A stretch of 40,623 nt of DNA, taken from NCBI GenBank assembly GCA_005116965.1, contig SWDG01000006.1:391963-432585 (forward strand), in the 5' to 3' direction. The stretch comes from Nitrospira sp. GTDB taxonomy: Bacteria; Nitrospirota; Nitrospiria; Nitrospirales; Nitrospiraceae. Below are positions 1 through 8,252 of this stretch, piece after piece. A program made the translations under genes and the position numbers. The notes under the pieces are model-generated. The model did not search any database and was not told the DNA's origin. It was given only the letters and a program-made list of their open reading frames with translations. Position 1 is the stretch's first letter; every line of letters begins with the position of its first letter.

Positions 1-2
1 TG

Positions 3-77
3 CATGGTCGATGGGACGAAACGCATTGCGCCATCGTCGATGATGAGATATTGTTTGCGATTATTGAAGGTGTGTGA
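3..77 (+). CDS. possible 3' end of a truncated upstream gene
   Basis: An open frame enters from the left edge and stops at TGA 75-77. It gives 24 residues beginning HGRWDETHCAIV and ending FAIIEGV. The composition looks protein-like and no start is visible, so it may be the C-terminus of a gene lying mostly outside the window. The product cannot be named and chance is not excluded. Confidence 0.25.
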   Translation, partial: HGRWDETHCAIVDDEILFAIIEGV

Positions 78-78
78 C

Positions 79-124
79 GCGGATAGAACATGGCGAACCC
101 GGTTCTTCAATGGATCCGCCTAAC
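79..124 (+). repeat. 46-bp dispersed repeat, copy 1
   Basis: Begins GCGGAT and ends ATGGATCCGCCTAAC. The outer GCGGAT and ATCCGC are inverted, and an inner GAAC/GTTC can also pair. It matches the segment at 3250-3295 at 36 of 46 positions, in the same orientation. It lies 30 bp before the methyltransferase start. It could be a MITE or an insertion-sequence end; the family is not recognised. Confidence 0.55.
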
Positions 125-153
125 CTAGTCGGGCAACCCTCGCGGAGAACACT

Positions 154-915
154 GTGAGCCACGATCACACCATCATTCAGCAGTTTTCGTTGCAGGCCAA
201 ACCATTCGCTGAGTTGCCTGGGCATTCCGATGCCCTGCAACTGTTGGTTCAATGCGCTGGAGCCGCTCGATCGGATGTGGTGCTTGATGTCGCCTGTGGT
301 CCTGGCTTAGTGACCTGCACGTTTGCCGAGCATGTCGCCCATGTGACCGGCATCGACATCACGCCCATCATGATCGAGCAGGCGACAAAGAGACAACACG
401 AAAGAAATCTCCAGAATATCGCGTGGCACATCGGCACGGTGCTGCCCCTTCCATTTCCGGATGCGCGGTTTTCCATTGTGGTGACCCGCTATAGCTTCCA
501 CCACTTCCTTGATCCGATGGCGGTGCTGTTGGAAATGGTGCGGGTGTGCAAGCCTGGCGGCAAGGTCATGGTTGTTGATGCGGTGCTCCCCGCTGAAAAA
601 GCTGCTGCGTACAATAGGATGGAGAAACTGCGTGACCCGTCGCACATGCGGGCCCTCAGCGTTGAAGAGATGTCCCACATGGTTCACGCATCGGGATTAC
701 GTCATATTAGAATGGCACGCTATACGGTCGAGATGGAGCTTGAAGCACAACTTGCCGCGTCGTTCCCCAATCCAGGTGACGACGAAAAGCTCCGGCAACT
801 CGTCACGGCGGATATTGGGCGCGATGACCTCGGTGTAGGGGCCCATCGTGTTGGCCGCGACATTCACTTCACGTACCCTATTCTGATCACCGTCGGTGAA
901 AAAGTCGCCGAATAA
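154..915 (+). CDS. class I SAM-dependent methyltransferase
   Basis: 253 residues with a GTG start at 154, preceded by GCGGAG at a suitable distance. The glycine-rich SAM motif I is VLDVACGPG (about residues 42-50), followed by the acidic end of strand 2 in GIDIT and by LPFPDARFSIVVTRYSFHH, typical of the Methyltransf_11/UbiE-like fold. The conserved post-motif VCKPGGKVMVVD is also present. No quinone-specific features are clear, so the substrate is unknown. It stands alone, with a repeat upstream and a gene-free stretch downstream. The fold assignment is firm; the role is not. Confidence 0.88.
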   Translation: MSHDHTIIQQFSLQAKPFAELPGHSDALQLLVQCAGAARSDVVLDVACGPGLVTCTFAEHVAHVTGIDITPIMIEQATKRQHERNLQNIAWHIGTVLPLPFPDARFSIVVTRYSFHHFLDPMAVLLEMVRVCKPGGKVMVVDAVLPAEKAAAYNRMEKLRDPSHMRALSVEEMSHMVHASGLRHIRMARYTVEMELEAQLAASFPNPGDDEKLRQLVTADIGRDDLGVGAHRVGRDIHFTYPILITVGEKVAE

Positions 916-1298
916 GTCCATCAACCGGACGCCTCCACGCGGCGCGCCCCGGCGCCGCTCATGGGAAGTGGCGTGAAGGTAAAGTCGTTCAGACTCGACC
1001 CCAGCAGACTGTGTCACCTATAACCCCAATAACCCCGGATTCCGCAGTTGAGTTGAACCGAGGTAGAATCGGCGGCCAAATTCTTCTTGGAACACTGGAG
1101 GTTTGGCATGCGCCCACGTCACCGCTCTATCCGAAGATTCGCTTCGTCTTCAGAGGAAAAAGAAGGGGGACACTGTCCCCTTTTCCCGCTTTGCTATGAC
1201 AGACGTGCTAAGCTGATGCCGTGCGCCATCATCGCATTCTATGGTGCAGTGGGGACACAGATGGCAAACACCGCGCGTGAATGAAAGGATAGACGTCG
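916..1298. other. gene-free stretch with REP-like palindrome
   Basis: Short open frames here show no recognisable protein. The one notable element is the GGGGACA/TGTCCCC palindrome at 1166-1180, with a single GGGGACA half repeated near 1250. No promoter can be called with confidence for the downstream GroES gene. Confidence 0.4.
1163..1184. repeat. REP-like palindrome / possible terminator
   Basis: GGGGACA-C-TGTCCCC forms a perfect 7-bp stem with a one-base centre, preceded by AAG and followed by TTTT. It can act as an intrinsic terminator on either strand. The GGGACA...TGTCCC type also resembles REP palindromes associated with RAYT transposases, but no transposase is recognisable here. Confidence 0.5.
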
Positions 1299-1613
1299 AT
1301 GAACTTACAACCATTGCATGATTGGGTCTTGATCCGGACCGGCGAACCGAGGGAGAAGAGCGCCGGCGGCATTATCATCCCGGACAGCGCGCAAGAGAAA
1401 CCGGTTGAAGGAGAGGTCCTCGCCGTGGGGGCTGGTCGCTTTGTCGAGGACAAGGATTCGAAGGAAAAGGTCAAGAAGAAGACCTTTGTGAAGACCACCC
1501 TCAAACCGGGCGAACGTATCCTGTACGAAAAACACGCCGCCAGAGACGTGGAGGGCGACGATGTCGCGTTGGTGCTCGTTCGTGAAGAGGATGTCTTGGG
1601 CTATCTTCCGTAA
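1299..1613 (+). CDS. groS: GroES-family co-chaperonin (stand-alone, divergent)
   Basis: 104 residues, the usual Cpn10 size. It begins MNLQPLHDWVLIR, close to the family N-terminus. The mobile-loop region KSAGGIIIPDSAQEKP (about 21-36) is followed by GEVLAVGAG and ends in REEDVLGYLP, as in GroES. AAAGGA lies 9 bp before the ATG. A lysine-rich stretch (DKDSKEKVKKK, about 52-62) replaces the usual roof-loop sequence, so this is a divergent paralogue. No groEL is adjacent; it would have to work with a chaperonin encoded elsewhere. Confidence 0.9.
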   Translation: MNLQPLHDWVLIRTGEPREKSAGGIIIPDSAQEKPVEGEVLAVGAGRFVEDKDSKEKVKKKTFVKTTLKPGERILYEKHAARDVEGDDVALVLVREEDVLGYLP

Positions 1614-1681
1614 TTGGCATACTTCACAGAAAGACGAGGGCACGCACATCGGGACCTGACTTCACCCTCAGACATCTGACG

Positions 1682-1728
1682 CTGACCCTGATTTCTGCCT
1701 CGTCGCTTGAGCACGGCGGCAGGGTCAG
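1682..1728. repeat. inverted repeat CTGACCCTG/CAGGGTCAG
   Basis: Perfect 9-bp arms at 1682-1690 and 1720-1728 are separated by 29 bp, between the GroES-like and PII-like genes. There is no T-run, so a terminator is doubtful. It may be an operator or repeat remnant. Confidence 0.35.
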
Positions 1729-1814
1729 AACATGGCCGCACAACATAGCCTGGCAGGAAGACCACCCGATCAAGGACCGGCCGGCCAACGGCACAACGGT
1801 CCAGGACTACGATT

Positions 1815-2126
1815 ATGAAGATGCTGCAGATTGTCTGTGGGGAGAAACTTGAAGAGGAGATCCTCGCCCTGTTTCAGGGCCTGGGGATCAAGGGCTATAC
1901 GATGATCAAGGGTGTGGGAGGCAGTGGTCAAACCGGGACGGTCTCCGGAACCGGTGGCTCGATCGATCGCAATACGTTGTTCATGGTCGCGCTCGAAGAT
2001 GATCACATTCACATGACACAGGTGCTGAACGCCGTGAAAGAGATCCATGCCAAATATGTGCACGGGTACCGTGGCCTTGAAATCCCGCTCAAAGTCTTTC
2101 TGCAACCCTGCGAAATAGTCCTGTAA
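1815..2126 (+). CDS. PII-like (GlnB-fold) small protein
   Basis: 103 residues. The pattern MKMLQIVCGEKLEEEILALFQGLGIKGYT, then GVGGSGQTGT, LFMVALEDDHI and a C-terminal LKVFLQPCEIVL, fits the ferredoxin-like beta-alpha-beta fold of PII-like proteins. The canonical uridylylation T-loop of GlnB is not evident, so it is probably a divergent relative rather than GlnB/GlnK. AGGA at about 1802 precedes the ATG. No ammonium transporter or metal exporter is adjacent to suggest a partner. Confidence 0.7.
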   Translation: MKMLQIVCGEKLEEEILALFQGLGIKGYTMIKGVGGSGQTGTVSGTGGSIDRNTLFMVALEDDHIHMTQVLNAVKEIHAKYVHGYRGLEIPLKVFLQPCEIVL

Positions 2127-2500
2127 CGAGGTGAGGTCATCCTGAACCTGGCATGGCCAAGTGGAGCGGAAGCCAGCCACCAGACCATCCACATCACGCA
2201 CCGCCGAGGCTCTGAACACTCAATGCACAATAGCGATAGCTTGATAGAGCGAGGGGTTTCCCCGTTTGCCAACAAGGGTTTGAATGGCCACACAATGACG
2301 CCTAACTATTTTCTCTCACCGCGCAGCATAAACAAACAAGTCAATAGTCATGCCTGACACACAAGCGGACTACAGAGGGTCACTCGCTTCCAGGCACAAA
2401 AATGAGTATTGGATCGTTGGAAGAACGGGACGCAAGAAATTGGCGAAGAGCGCATGGTTGGCGTATAATGCCGCCAGCCAATTGCTGGTAGCACAATGTA
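2127..2500. other. gene-free stretch
   Basis: No convincing coding sequence. It contains an isolated GCCTAAC heptamer near 2301 that resembles an attC end, but no matching partner site or stem was found. Otherwise nothing definite is visible. Confidence 0.4.
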
Positions 2501-2748
2501 ATGAGTAAGGCGTCTCAGGCTCTCAAAAAAACGATTTGGCAGAAACTTGAAAAGCTCCCCGCTCGCAAGCAGGCGGAGGTATTGAGTTTGAGGCACTGGG
2601 CATCACCCAGGCCAGGCCAACCACGTCGATTTATGACCACTCAGCCGCCCTGGTAAAGCAGAAACGGATCAAGAAGCTCTCCCTTTCCAAAATCGCGGCC
2701 ATCGTGCATGAAGTTCGTCATGCCCACGCTTCGGCGCGTAGTTTTTGA
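2501..2748 (+). pseudogene. frameshifted antitoxin of a PIN toxin pair
   Basis: ATG at 2501 opens MSKASQALKKTIWQKLEKL and then PARKQAEVLSL, typical of small antitoxins of the DUF2281-like kind. The frame then shifts near 2585. Another frame continues as EALGITQARPTTSIYDHSA and then KRIKKLSLSKIAAIVHEVRH, stopping at TGA 2746-2748. The two halves make one plausible antitoxin of about 80 residues. Its end overlaps the toxin start (ATG 2708 or 2720), the usual arrangement of such operons. The intact start frame stops early, so the gene is probably dead. Confidence 0.6.
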
Positions 2749-3144
2749 TACCAACGTCCTGATCACCGCCTATCTCTGCCCTGGCATTCCACGCACGGCG
2801 TTGGACATCATAAGAAGTGGCCGTATCATACTGGTGTCGGCTCAGCCGGCCATCAAGGAATTCGTGCGAGTGCTGGGATATCAGAATTTTGGCTTTCCCC
2901 TGAAGAGATTGCACCACTGGTTGACAATCTGATGTCCTTATCCACAATCGTGCACCCTCGTCATACGGTCGATGTGGTGACACACGACCCAACCGATAAC
3001 CTTTTTCTTGAGATTGCACTGCAAGGAAAGTGTTCGGTGTTGGTGCCAGGCGATCGCCATCTCTTGGATCTTCGCCGATATCGGCGTACTCGCATCGTCA
3101 CACCAGCCATATTTGTTCGTTCCTTTAGCCCGCATTATTCATGA
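2720..3144 (+). pseudogene. frameshifted PIN-domain toxin (VapC-like)
   Basis: The first part reads MPTLRRVVFDTNVLITAYL with the first PIN aspartate (FDTN) and a conserved Glu in AIKEFVRVLG. Near 2898, within CCCC, one base appears missing: the first frame ends at 2932, while the next frame continues as EEIAPLVDNLMSLSTIV, HDPTDNLFLEIAL and GDRHLLDLRRY, supplying the remaining acidic residues. The joined product would be about 140 residues, the normal PIN length, for an RNase toxin. With the antitoxin also frameshifted, the module looks inactivated. Confidence 0.7.
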
Positions 3145-3249
3145 CGGTTCGGGACGAGGGGGACGGCTTATTCCGACTCGCATATGAACCCCGTGATACA
3201 TGGTTACCCCGTTGTACTCTTTGAAACGGAACCAGTGACGGCGTATTAT

Positions 3250-3295
3250 GCGGATCGAAAATGGCAGATTCGGCTCTTATATGGATCCGCCTAAA
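3250..3295 (+). repeat. 46-bp dispersed repeat, copy 2
   Basis: Second copy of the element at 79-124, same orientation, 36/46 identical, with perfect GCGGATC/GATCCGC outer arms. It lies 53 bp before the small gene at 3349. The two copies enclose about 3.1 kb of accessory genes. Confidence 0.55.
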
Positions 3296-3348
3296 CATTG
3301 TTAGAGCGCTAGGCAAGCGCACGACAGACGGGCAGCAGAGGCGAGGGT

Positions 3349-3557
3349 ATGGCGACATATAAGCAGATTCAAGCCGACGTGAAGAGACAGTACGGACGAA
3401 CAGTCAAGACATGTTGGATCGCCCATGTTAAGGAGCTGAATGGCCTCAGGCCTCGGAAAGCACCAAATCGAATATCGGCTAGGAAACGAAAGTTCCTTGC
3501 CCCCTCAAGTTCCGACCGCTTATCGAGGCGTCGATGCACCGTCTGGGAATGTTGTGA
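3349..3557 (+). pseudogene. frameshifted small conserved protein (KTCWIAHVKEL type)
   Basis: ATG at 3349 with GAGG upstream gives MATYKQIQADVKRQYGRTVK, then TCWIAHVKELNGLRPRKAPN, strongly resembling a small conserved family of about 70 residues whose function I do not know. After AAG near 3491 the intact continuation lies in another frame: VPCPLKFRPLIEASMHRLGM and Leu, stopping at TGA 3555-3557. One missing base explains the break. Read straight through, the first frame runs on to 3714 with unrelated sequence. A sequencing or assembly error at this point cannot be ruled out. Confidence 0.6.
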
Positions 3558-3564
3558 GGACTTT

Positions 3565-3714
3565 ATGTCCGAGACATACACCGTTGACTTGAGCGCCTAC
3601 GACGAGCGCAATACGGATAGACAGAAAATCGAGAACGGCGTCGGCGTGCCATGCCGTATTTGTGACGCCGTTTTCCGTCGCATACGGATAACTTGGCGCT
3701 ACTGCGCCGAGTGA
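3565..3714 (+). CDS. possible small zinc-binding protein
   Basis: 49 residues from ATG 3565. The end reads CRICDAVFRRIRITWRYCAE, with a CxxC pair and a later Cys, reminiscent of a short zinc-finger tail. It is in the same frame as the run-on of the preceding broken gene, so it could be mere read-through sequence. It lies just upstream of the AAA ATPase. No homologue is recognised. Confidence 0.3.
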   Translation: MSETYTVDLSAYDERNTDRQKIENGVGVPCRICDAVFRRIRITWRYCAE

Positions 3715-3745
3715 AGGGGTACGACAGAGCCGCCGAGAGAAAGCC

Positions 3746-5911
3746 TTGAAAACTCTGACAGTTAATCTCGATAACTGCTATGGCATCAGGAAGCTGGAGG
3801 CCAAGCTTGACTTCTCCGCGGCCAAGGCAATCGCTGTCTATGCTCCAAACGGCTCGATGAAGACCTCGCTGGCGCAGACGTTCCAGGACATTGCCAGCGG
3901 CGTTGACTCGAAGGATCGCATCTTTCCCGCGCGCGTCTGCAAACGCGTGGTGAAGGACGAAACCGGCGCCGACCTGCCGAAGGAAAGCGTGCTGGTGGTG
4001 CAGCCCTATGACGAAGTCATGGGACATACCGCGAAAACCTCGACGCTGCTCGTCAATCCGGCCCTGCGCAAGGAGTACGAGGCTCTGCATGCCGAGATCG
4101 ACGAGGCCAAGACAGCCCTGCTCAAGGCTCTCCGTGAGCAGTCTGGCTCCAAGAGGGACATCGAAAAGGAGCTGTCATCTGCATTCACGGCCAATGACAA
4201 CAAGTTTTATGTCGCGCTGAACCGCATCAAGGACGAGGTGGCCGACCGGCCTGACGCACCGCTCAAACAGGTTCCTTACGATCTGATCTTCGATGACAAG
4301 GTCGTGAGCTTCCTGGAGCAAAAGGACTTCAAGACCGCCATCGACGAATTCATCAAGAAGTACAACGAGCTGCTGGCCGCCTCCACCTATTTCAAGAAGG
4401 GCGTCTTCAACTATTACAACGCTGCGCAGATCGCCAAGCAGCTTGCCGACAACGGCTTTTTCGCTGCCAAGCACTCCGTGAACCTCAACGCGGAAGAGAA
4501 GAAGGAAATCACGACGCAGAAGGAACTAGAGGACCTGATCGCCAAGGAGAAGGAAGCGATCTCGAATGACAAGGGGCTGCGCAAAAAATTTGCCGAGATA
4601 GAAAAGCTTATCCAGAAGAACGCGACTGTCCGCGAGTTCGAAGCCTATCTACTTGACCATGAAGAACTGCTAACCAAGTTCGCCAACATGGCTGACTTTC
4701 GGCAGGAAGTCTGGAAGGCTTACATCGACAGTAGGTTCCCGTTGTACAAGGCTCTACTGGACAAGTACCAGGCGGCAGAGGCGCGACGCAAGGAGATCGA
4801 AACGCAGGCGGCCAAAGAGCAGACGCAGTGGCACACCGTCATCGACATGTTCAATGACCGCTTCTTCGTGCCCTTCAAGCTGGAGGCCTCCAATAAGGTG
4901 GATGTGATCCTTGGTCAGCAGGAGATGCTCAGCCTGGGCTTTGTATTCCACGACGGCGCCGAGCAGGCTGCGGTTGACCGCGCATCACTGCTGCAGGCGC
5001 TCAGCACGGGCGAAAAGAAGGCTCTGTATGTGCTGAACATACTGTTCGAGGTCGAGGTCAGGAAACAGGCCGGTCAGGACACACTCATTATCATTGACGA
5101 CATTGCCGACTCATTCGATTACAAGAACAAGTACGCCATCATCCAGTACCTGATGGACATCTCTGAGAGTCTCCACTTCAAGCAGATCATCCTGACGCAC
5201 AACTTCGACTTCTATCGCACGGTGCAGAGCCGGTTCGTTGGCTACGGCAACTGCCTGATGGCATCAAAGACGACAACGGGTGTTGCGCTGGAGAAGGCAG
5301 CAGGGATTCAGAACGTCTTCGTCAACGACTGGAAGCCTGCTTTCTATGCGGACCCGAAGAAGAAGATCGCTTCTATCCCCTTCATGCGCAACCTGATCGA
5401 ATACACGAAGACCGATACTGACCCTGAATTCGTTAAGCTCACTTCGCTGCTGCATTGGAAGTCGGACTCTGATCACGTGACCGTTGCCGACCTTGACGCG
5501 ATTTACAACGGCCTCTTTACTAAAACCATTACGTCTCCCGATGGCGCCAAGTCAGTGATAGCCCTCATCAAGGAGGAAGCAGGTAAATGCCTCGCTGCGC
5601 CGGAAGGGATCAACTTTGAGAACAAGGTGGTCCTGGCAATCGCAACGCGGCTCGGGGCTGAGCAGTTCATGGTGAAGAAGATCAACGACTCGGCTTTTGT
5701 TGCTGCCATTGCCAGCAACCAGACAGTGAAGCTCCTGAGAAAGTTCAAAGCACTGTTTCCCGGCGACCGAGCGACCATCGCCGTTCTGCAGCGCGTTTCG
5801 TTAATGACGCCCGAGAACATTCACCTGAACTCGTTCATGTACGAGCCGATCTTGGATATGTCCGACAACCATCTGCGGAAGCTCTATCAGGAAGTCCAGT
5901 CGCTGGCGTAA
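3746..5911 (+). CDS. large AAA (AAA_13/PrrC-RloC-like) ATPase, candidate defence gene
   Basis: 721 residues with a probable TTG start at 3746. An N-terminal P-loop YAPNGSMKTSL (about 32-42) lacks the usual Gly before Lys. A long charged helical insert (about 105-370) is probably a coiled coil. It is followed by the ABC-type signature LSTGEKKALYVL (419-430), Walker B TLIIIDDIAD (446-455) and H-loop ILTHNFDFY (482-490). The C-terminal about 220 residues contain no motif I can name. The layout matches SMC/RecF-like ATPases of the AAA_13 group, which includes the PrrC and RloC anticodon nucleases. It stands alone beside broken toxin-antitoxin genes, which suggests anti-phage function; that role is inferred. 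Confidence 0.8.
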   Translation: MKTLTVNLDNCYGIRKLEAKLDFSAAKAIAVYAPNGSMKTSLAQTFQDIASGVDSKDRIFPARVCKRVVKDETGADLPKESVLVVQPYDEVMGHTAKTSTLLVNPALRKEYEALHAEIDEAKTALLKALREQSGSKRDIEKELSSAFTANDNKFYVALNRIKDEVADRPDAPLKQVPYDLIFDDKVVSFLEQKDFKTAIDEFIKKYNELLAASTYFKKGVFNYYNAAQIAKQLADNGFFAAKHSVNLNAEEKKEITTQKELEDLIAKEKEAISNDKGLRKKFAEIEKLIQKNATVREFEAYLLDHEELLTKFANMADFRQEVWKAYIDSRFPLYKALLDKYQAAEARRKEIETQAAKEQTQWHTVIDMFNDRFFVPFKLEASNKVDVILGQQEMLSLGFVFHDGAEQAAVDRASLLQALSTGEKKALYVLNILFEVEVRKQAGQDTLIIIDDIADSFDYKNKYAIIQYLMDISESLHFKQIILTHNFDFYRTVQSRFVGYGNCLMASKTTTGVALEKAAGIQNVFVNDWKPAFYADPKKKIASIPFMRNLIEYTKTDTDPEFVKLTSLLHWKSDSDHVTVADLDAIYNGLFTKTITSPDGAKSVIALIKEEAGKCLAAPEGINFENKVVLAIATRLGAEQFMVKKINDSAFVAAIASNQTVKLLRKFKALFPGDRATIAVLQRVSLMTPENIHLNSFMYEPILDMSDNHLRKLYQEVQSLA

Positions 5912-6566
5912 AGAACTAAGGGATATTGTCAGTGGCAGTTTATCGAAGTCAATCGACGCTTTCAGTGCTCCAGTTCTCGAATCAAACAAACGGCGGCTCA
6001 TGTCGTGGCGGATACCAGTCACCGTAGCCGAGAGTCAGCAACCAGACCAAAGCTGCCATGCATGGCAGCTAGCTCGCCGCCAGTACTTGGCCGATAGCGG
6101 CCATCACGGACGGTCAATCTTGCCGTTTCTCAGCCAAAACTCTCGATCCAATCCGATACCGAATATCAGATCGTAAGTCATTCCAACTAATGCAGGCGTG
6201 AATAGTCCAACGATACTGGCACGTTGCAACGGTAGTATATAGCTCTGTCGCCGGCACCATCTCTTCTTCGCTCTGTACCCTTAATAACGCTTGACTCTCA
6301 TACCTAATGCGCCCAGGGTGATGTTATGGCGTATTGAGCCACGCCGACCCTCCCATCCTCGCGCGTCACATTCTCTCCCTCCCTTGTCTTGCGCGACCGA
6401 TTCCCTGGTCTCCGCCGCTTTTGCGGCGAATGTTCCTCGAAATACCTGTGTAGACATCCTTTGTCCAAGAGCAGTGCTCGCTTGGGGTGGCAGAGGTGCC
6501 TCCGCACGGGAGTGGAGCTGAGGTCTATCGATCACATCAGTCAACGCAGATATAAGGAGCCACGCC
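5912..6566. other. gene-free stretch before erpA
   Basis: About 650 bp without a supportable gene. It contains a perfect 20-bp palindrome (6051-6070) and a CGCCGC-TTTT-GCGGCG hairpin (6413-6428). Antisense open frames here have no family features. The stretch probably holds the promoter of the erpA-for cluster, but no clear -35/-10 pair could be chosen. Confidence 0.4.
6051..6070. repeat. perfect 20-bp palindrome
   Basis: Each half is AGCTGCCATG and its exact reverse complement, with no loop. It lies about 140 bp after the AAA ATPase stop. It could be a dimeric regulator site or a cruciform; it is not a terminator, as it has no T-run. Confidence 0.5.
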
Positions 6567-6887
6567 ATGATTACGATCACACCGACGGCAGAAGGAAAGA
6601 TCCGAGAACTCATGCAGGAAGAGAAAGACACGGTTGGCCTGCGCGTCTACGTGAAGGGCGGTGGGTGCCATGGCTATCAGTACGGCATGGCCTTCGAGTC
6701 CGTCATGAGTGAAGACGACACCGTCATCGAAAAAGGCGACGTCAAGGTCATCATGGACTCCCAGAGCGCCCCGTTGCTGGCTGGCTGCGAGGTCGATTTT
6801 CACGACAGCGTGCAAGGCTCCGGCTTTGAGATCAAAAACCCACAAGCCAAAACGACCTGTGGGTGCGGCAGTTCATTCAGCGCATAA
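6567..6887 (+). CDS. erpA: A-type iron-sulfur carrier (ErpA/IscA/HesB family)
   Basis: 106 residues. The three cluster-binding cysteines of the family are visible: Cys34 in GGGCHGYQYGM, and Cys98/Cys100 in TTCGCGSSF. AAGGAG lies about 9 bp before the ATG. Such carriers deliver Fe-S clusters to apo-enzymes. The position directly before forA-forB, whose product binds [4Fe-4S] clusters, makes a dedicated maturation role plausible. It could equally be the general ErpA of the cell; the symbol is chosen on sequence type only. Confidence 0.9.
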   Translation: MITITPTAEGKIRELMQEEKDTVGLRVYVKGGGCHGYQYGMAFESVMSEDDTVIEKGDVKVIMDSQSAPLLAGCEVDFHDSVQGSGFEIKNPQAKTTCGCGSSFSA

Positions 6888-6946
6888 CGTCATCACACGG
6901 TACGCCGGATCGTCGGCCACCGCCGTTCGATAGAAAGGGACTCGCC

Positions 6947-8155
6947 ATGGACAGTACAGCCATCATCGGAACCACAAATAAGAAGGGGCAAGTCATCACC
7001 GAGCCACGCGTGATGATGAACGACGCGCCTCGCACCCCGTCATTTTTTACCGGCAGTGAAGTCATTAAGGAGGCCGTCAGGCGCGCGAACGTCGATGTGA
7101 TGGTGGCGTATCCCATCACACCCCAGAGCGAGGCAGCCGCCCTATGCGGCGAGCTCTTTGCCGAGGGCTATATCGGTGATTATTTCCGTGGGGAAAGTGA
7201 ATTTGCGGTCATGTCCCAATGCGCCGGTGCAGCCTTTGGCGGGGCCCGTGTCTTCACGACGACCGCCGGGCCTGGCACGATGCGGGCCATGGAAAATTTT
7301 CCGATGTGGGCCGGATCCCGATTGCCGATCCAATGTATCGTCACCTGCCGGGGCATCAATTCCCCCTTGTCGATCCAACCGGACACGATCGAGATCGCCT
7401 ACCTTATGAATACGGGCATGCTCGTCTGGCACGCAGAAACCGCGCAGGATTTCTATGACTGGATCCTCAAGGGCTATATGGTGTCGGAAGAGCCGGACGT
7501 GCATTTACCCTTGGCCCTCTGTTGCGACGGTTTCTTCGTGACCCATACGAAAGACGTCGTCGACCTGACACCCGCCGACATGTGCCTGCCGCCCTATGAT
7601 CCCTATCGCGCACCCGTCCCCTGCATGGATATGGAATGTCCACCGGTCAGGATGATGCGCGATCCCTTCGTGATGAAGAGCAACTACATCAGCTACGCCA
7701 CGCACGCGAGCTGGCAACAGGAAATCTGGGCCGCTGCGGAACGCTCGCGCAAGCACACGATCGCGTGGCTGGATGGCTTGATCGAGACAGAAGACGTCGA
7801 TGCCGACATCCTCATCGTCTCCTCAGGAACCGCGGTCTCCCAGGGGCGGGAAGCCATCCGCCTGCTGGCCGATGAAGGCATTCGCGTCGGACTGGTGAAA
7901 ATCAAAACCCTGCGCCCATGGCCGGAGGAAGAACTTCTCGAGGCGACCAAACATGCCTCACATATCATCGTGCCCGAGTTCAATGTCATCGGATGGATGG
8001 CCAAAGAAATCAAAGCCACGATCCCGAATAGCAAGCGAGTCGTCGCCGGACCGCGCGTCTGCGGCGGCATGACCTTGCCACCGGAAGTGATCGTGGAAGA
8101 AGTCAAGAAGGCGATCGGCATGCGATCCGGCGTGCTGGCGGGACGTGGCGGATGA
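6947..8155 (+). CDS. forA: 2-oxoacid:ferredoxin oxidoreductase, alpha subunit
   Basis: 402 residues from ATG 6947 (AAGGGA upstream). An upstream in-frame ATG at 6863 would overlap erpA and is unlikely. The sequence has the pyrimidine-binding domain pattern VDVMVAYPITPQSEAA, GESEFAVMSQCAGAAFGGAR and TTTAGPGTMRAMENF, and the C-terminal domain ADILIVSSGTAVSQGREAI of POR/OFOR alpha chains. With the beta subunit it interconverts 2-oxoacids (pyruvate or 2-oxoglutarate) with acyl-CoA, CO2 and reduced ferredoxin. In Nitrospira and Aquificae such enzymes drive the reductive TCA cycle. Substrate preference cannot be read from the sequence. Confidence 0.92.
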   Translation: MDSTAIIGTTNKKGQVITEPRVMMNDAPRTPSFFTGSEVIKEAVRRANVDVMVAYPITPQSEAAALCGELFAEGYIGDYFRGESEFAVMSQCAGAAFGGARVFTTTAGPGTMRAMENFPMWAGSRLPIQCIVTCRGINSPLSIQPDTIEIAYLMNTGMLVWHAETAQDFYDWILKGYMVSEEPDVHLPLALCCDGFFVTHTKDVVDLTPADMCLPPYDPYRAPVPCMDMECPPVRMMRDPFVMKSNYISYATHASWQQEIWAAAERSRKHTIAWLDGLIETEDVDADILIVSSGTAVSQGREAIRLLADEGIRVGLVKIKTLRPWPEEELLEATKHASHIIVPEFNVIGWMAKEIKATIPNSKRVVAGPRVCGGMTLPPEVIVEEVKKAIGMRSGVLAGRGG

Positions 8156-8252
8156 ACCGGATACACGGACAGAACGACGGCACAGTAGTTGGCTACGGAC
8201 GAGATGTACCCACACACCGCATTTGCGGATTACAGAGAGAGCGAGGTATCCG

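Noticed and set aside
2295-2310. GCCTAAC at 2301 as an attC end
   Set aside because: No second core site or stem with one-sided bulges was found within the next 150 bp.
7693-8217. 174-codon minus-strand frame opposite forA
   Set aside because: Shadow of forA with no domain features.
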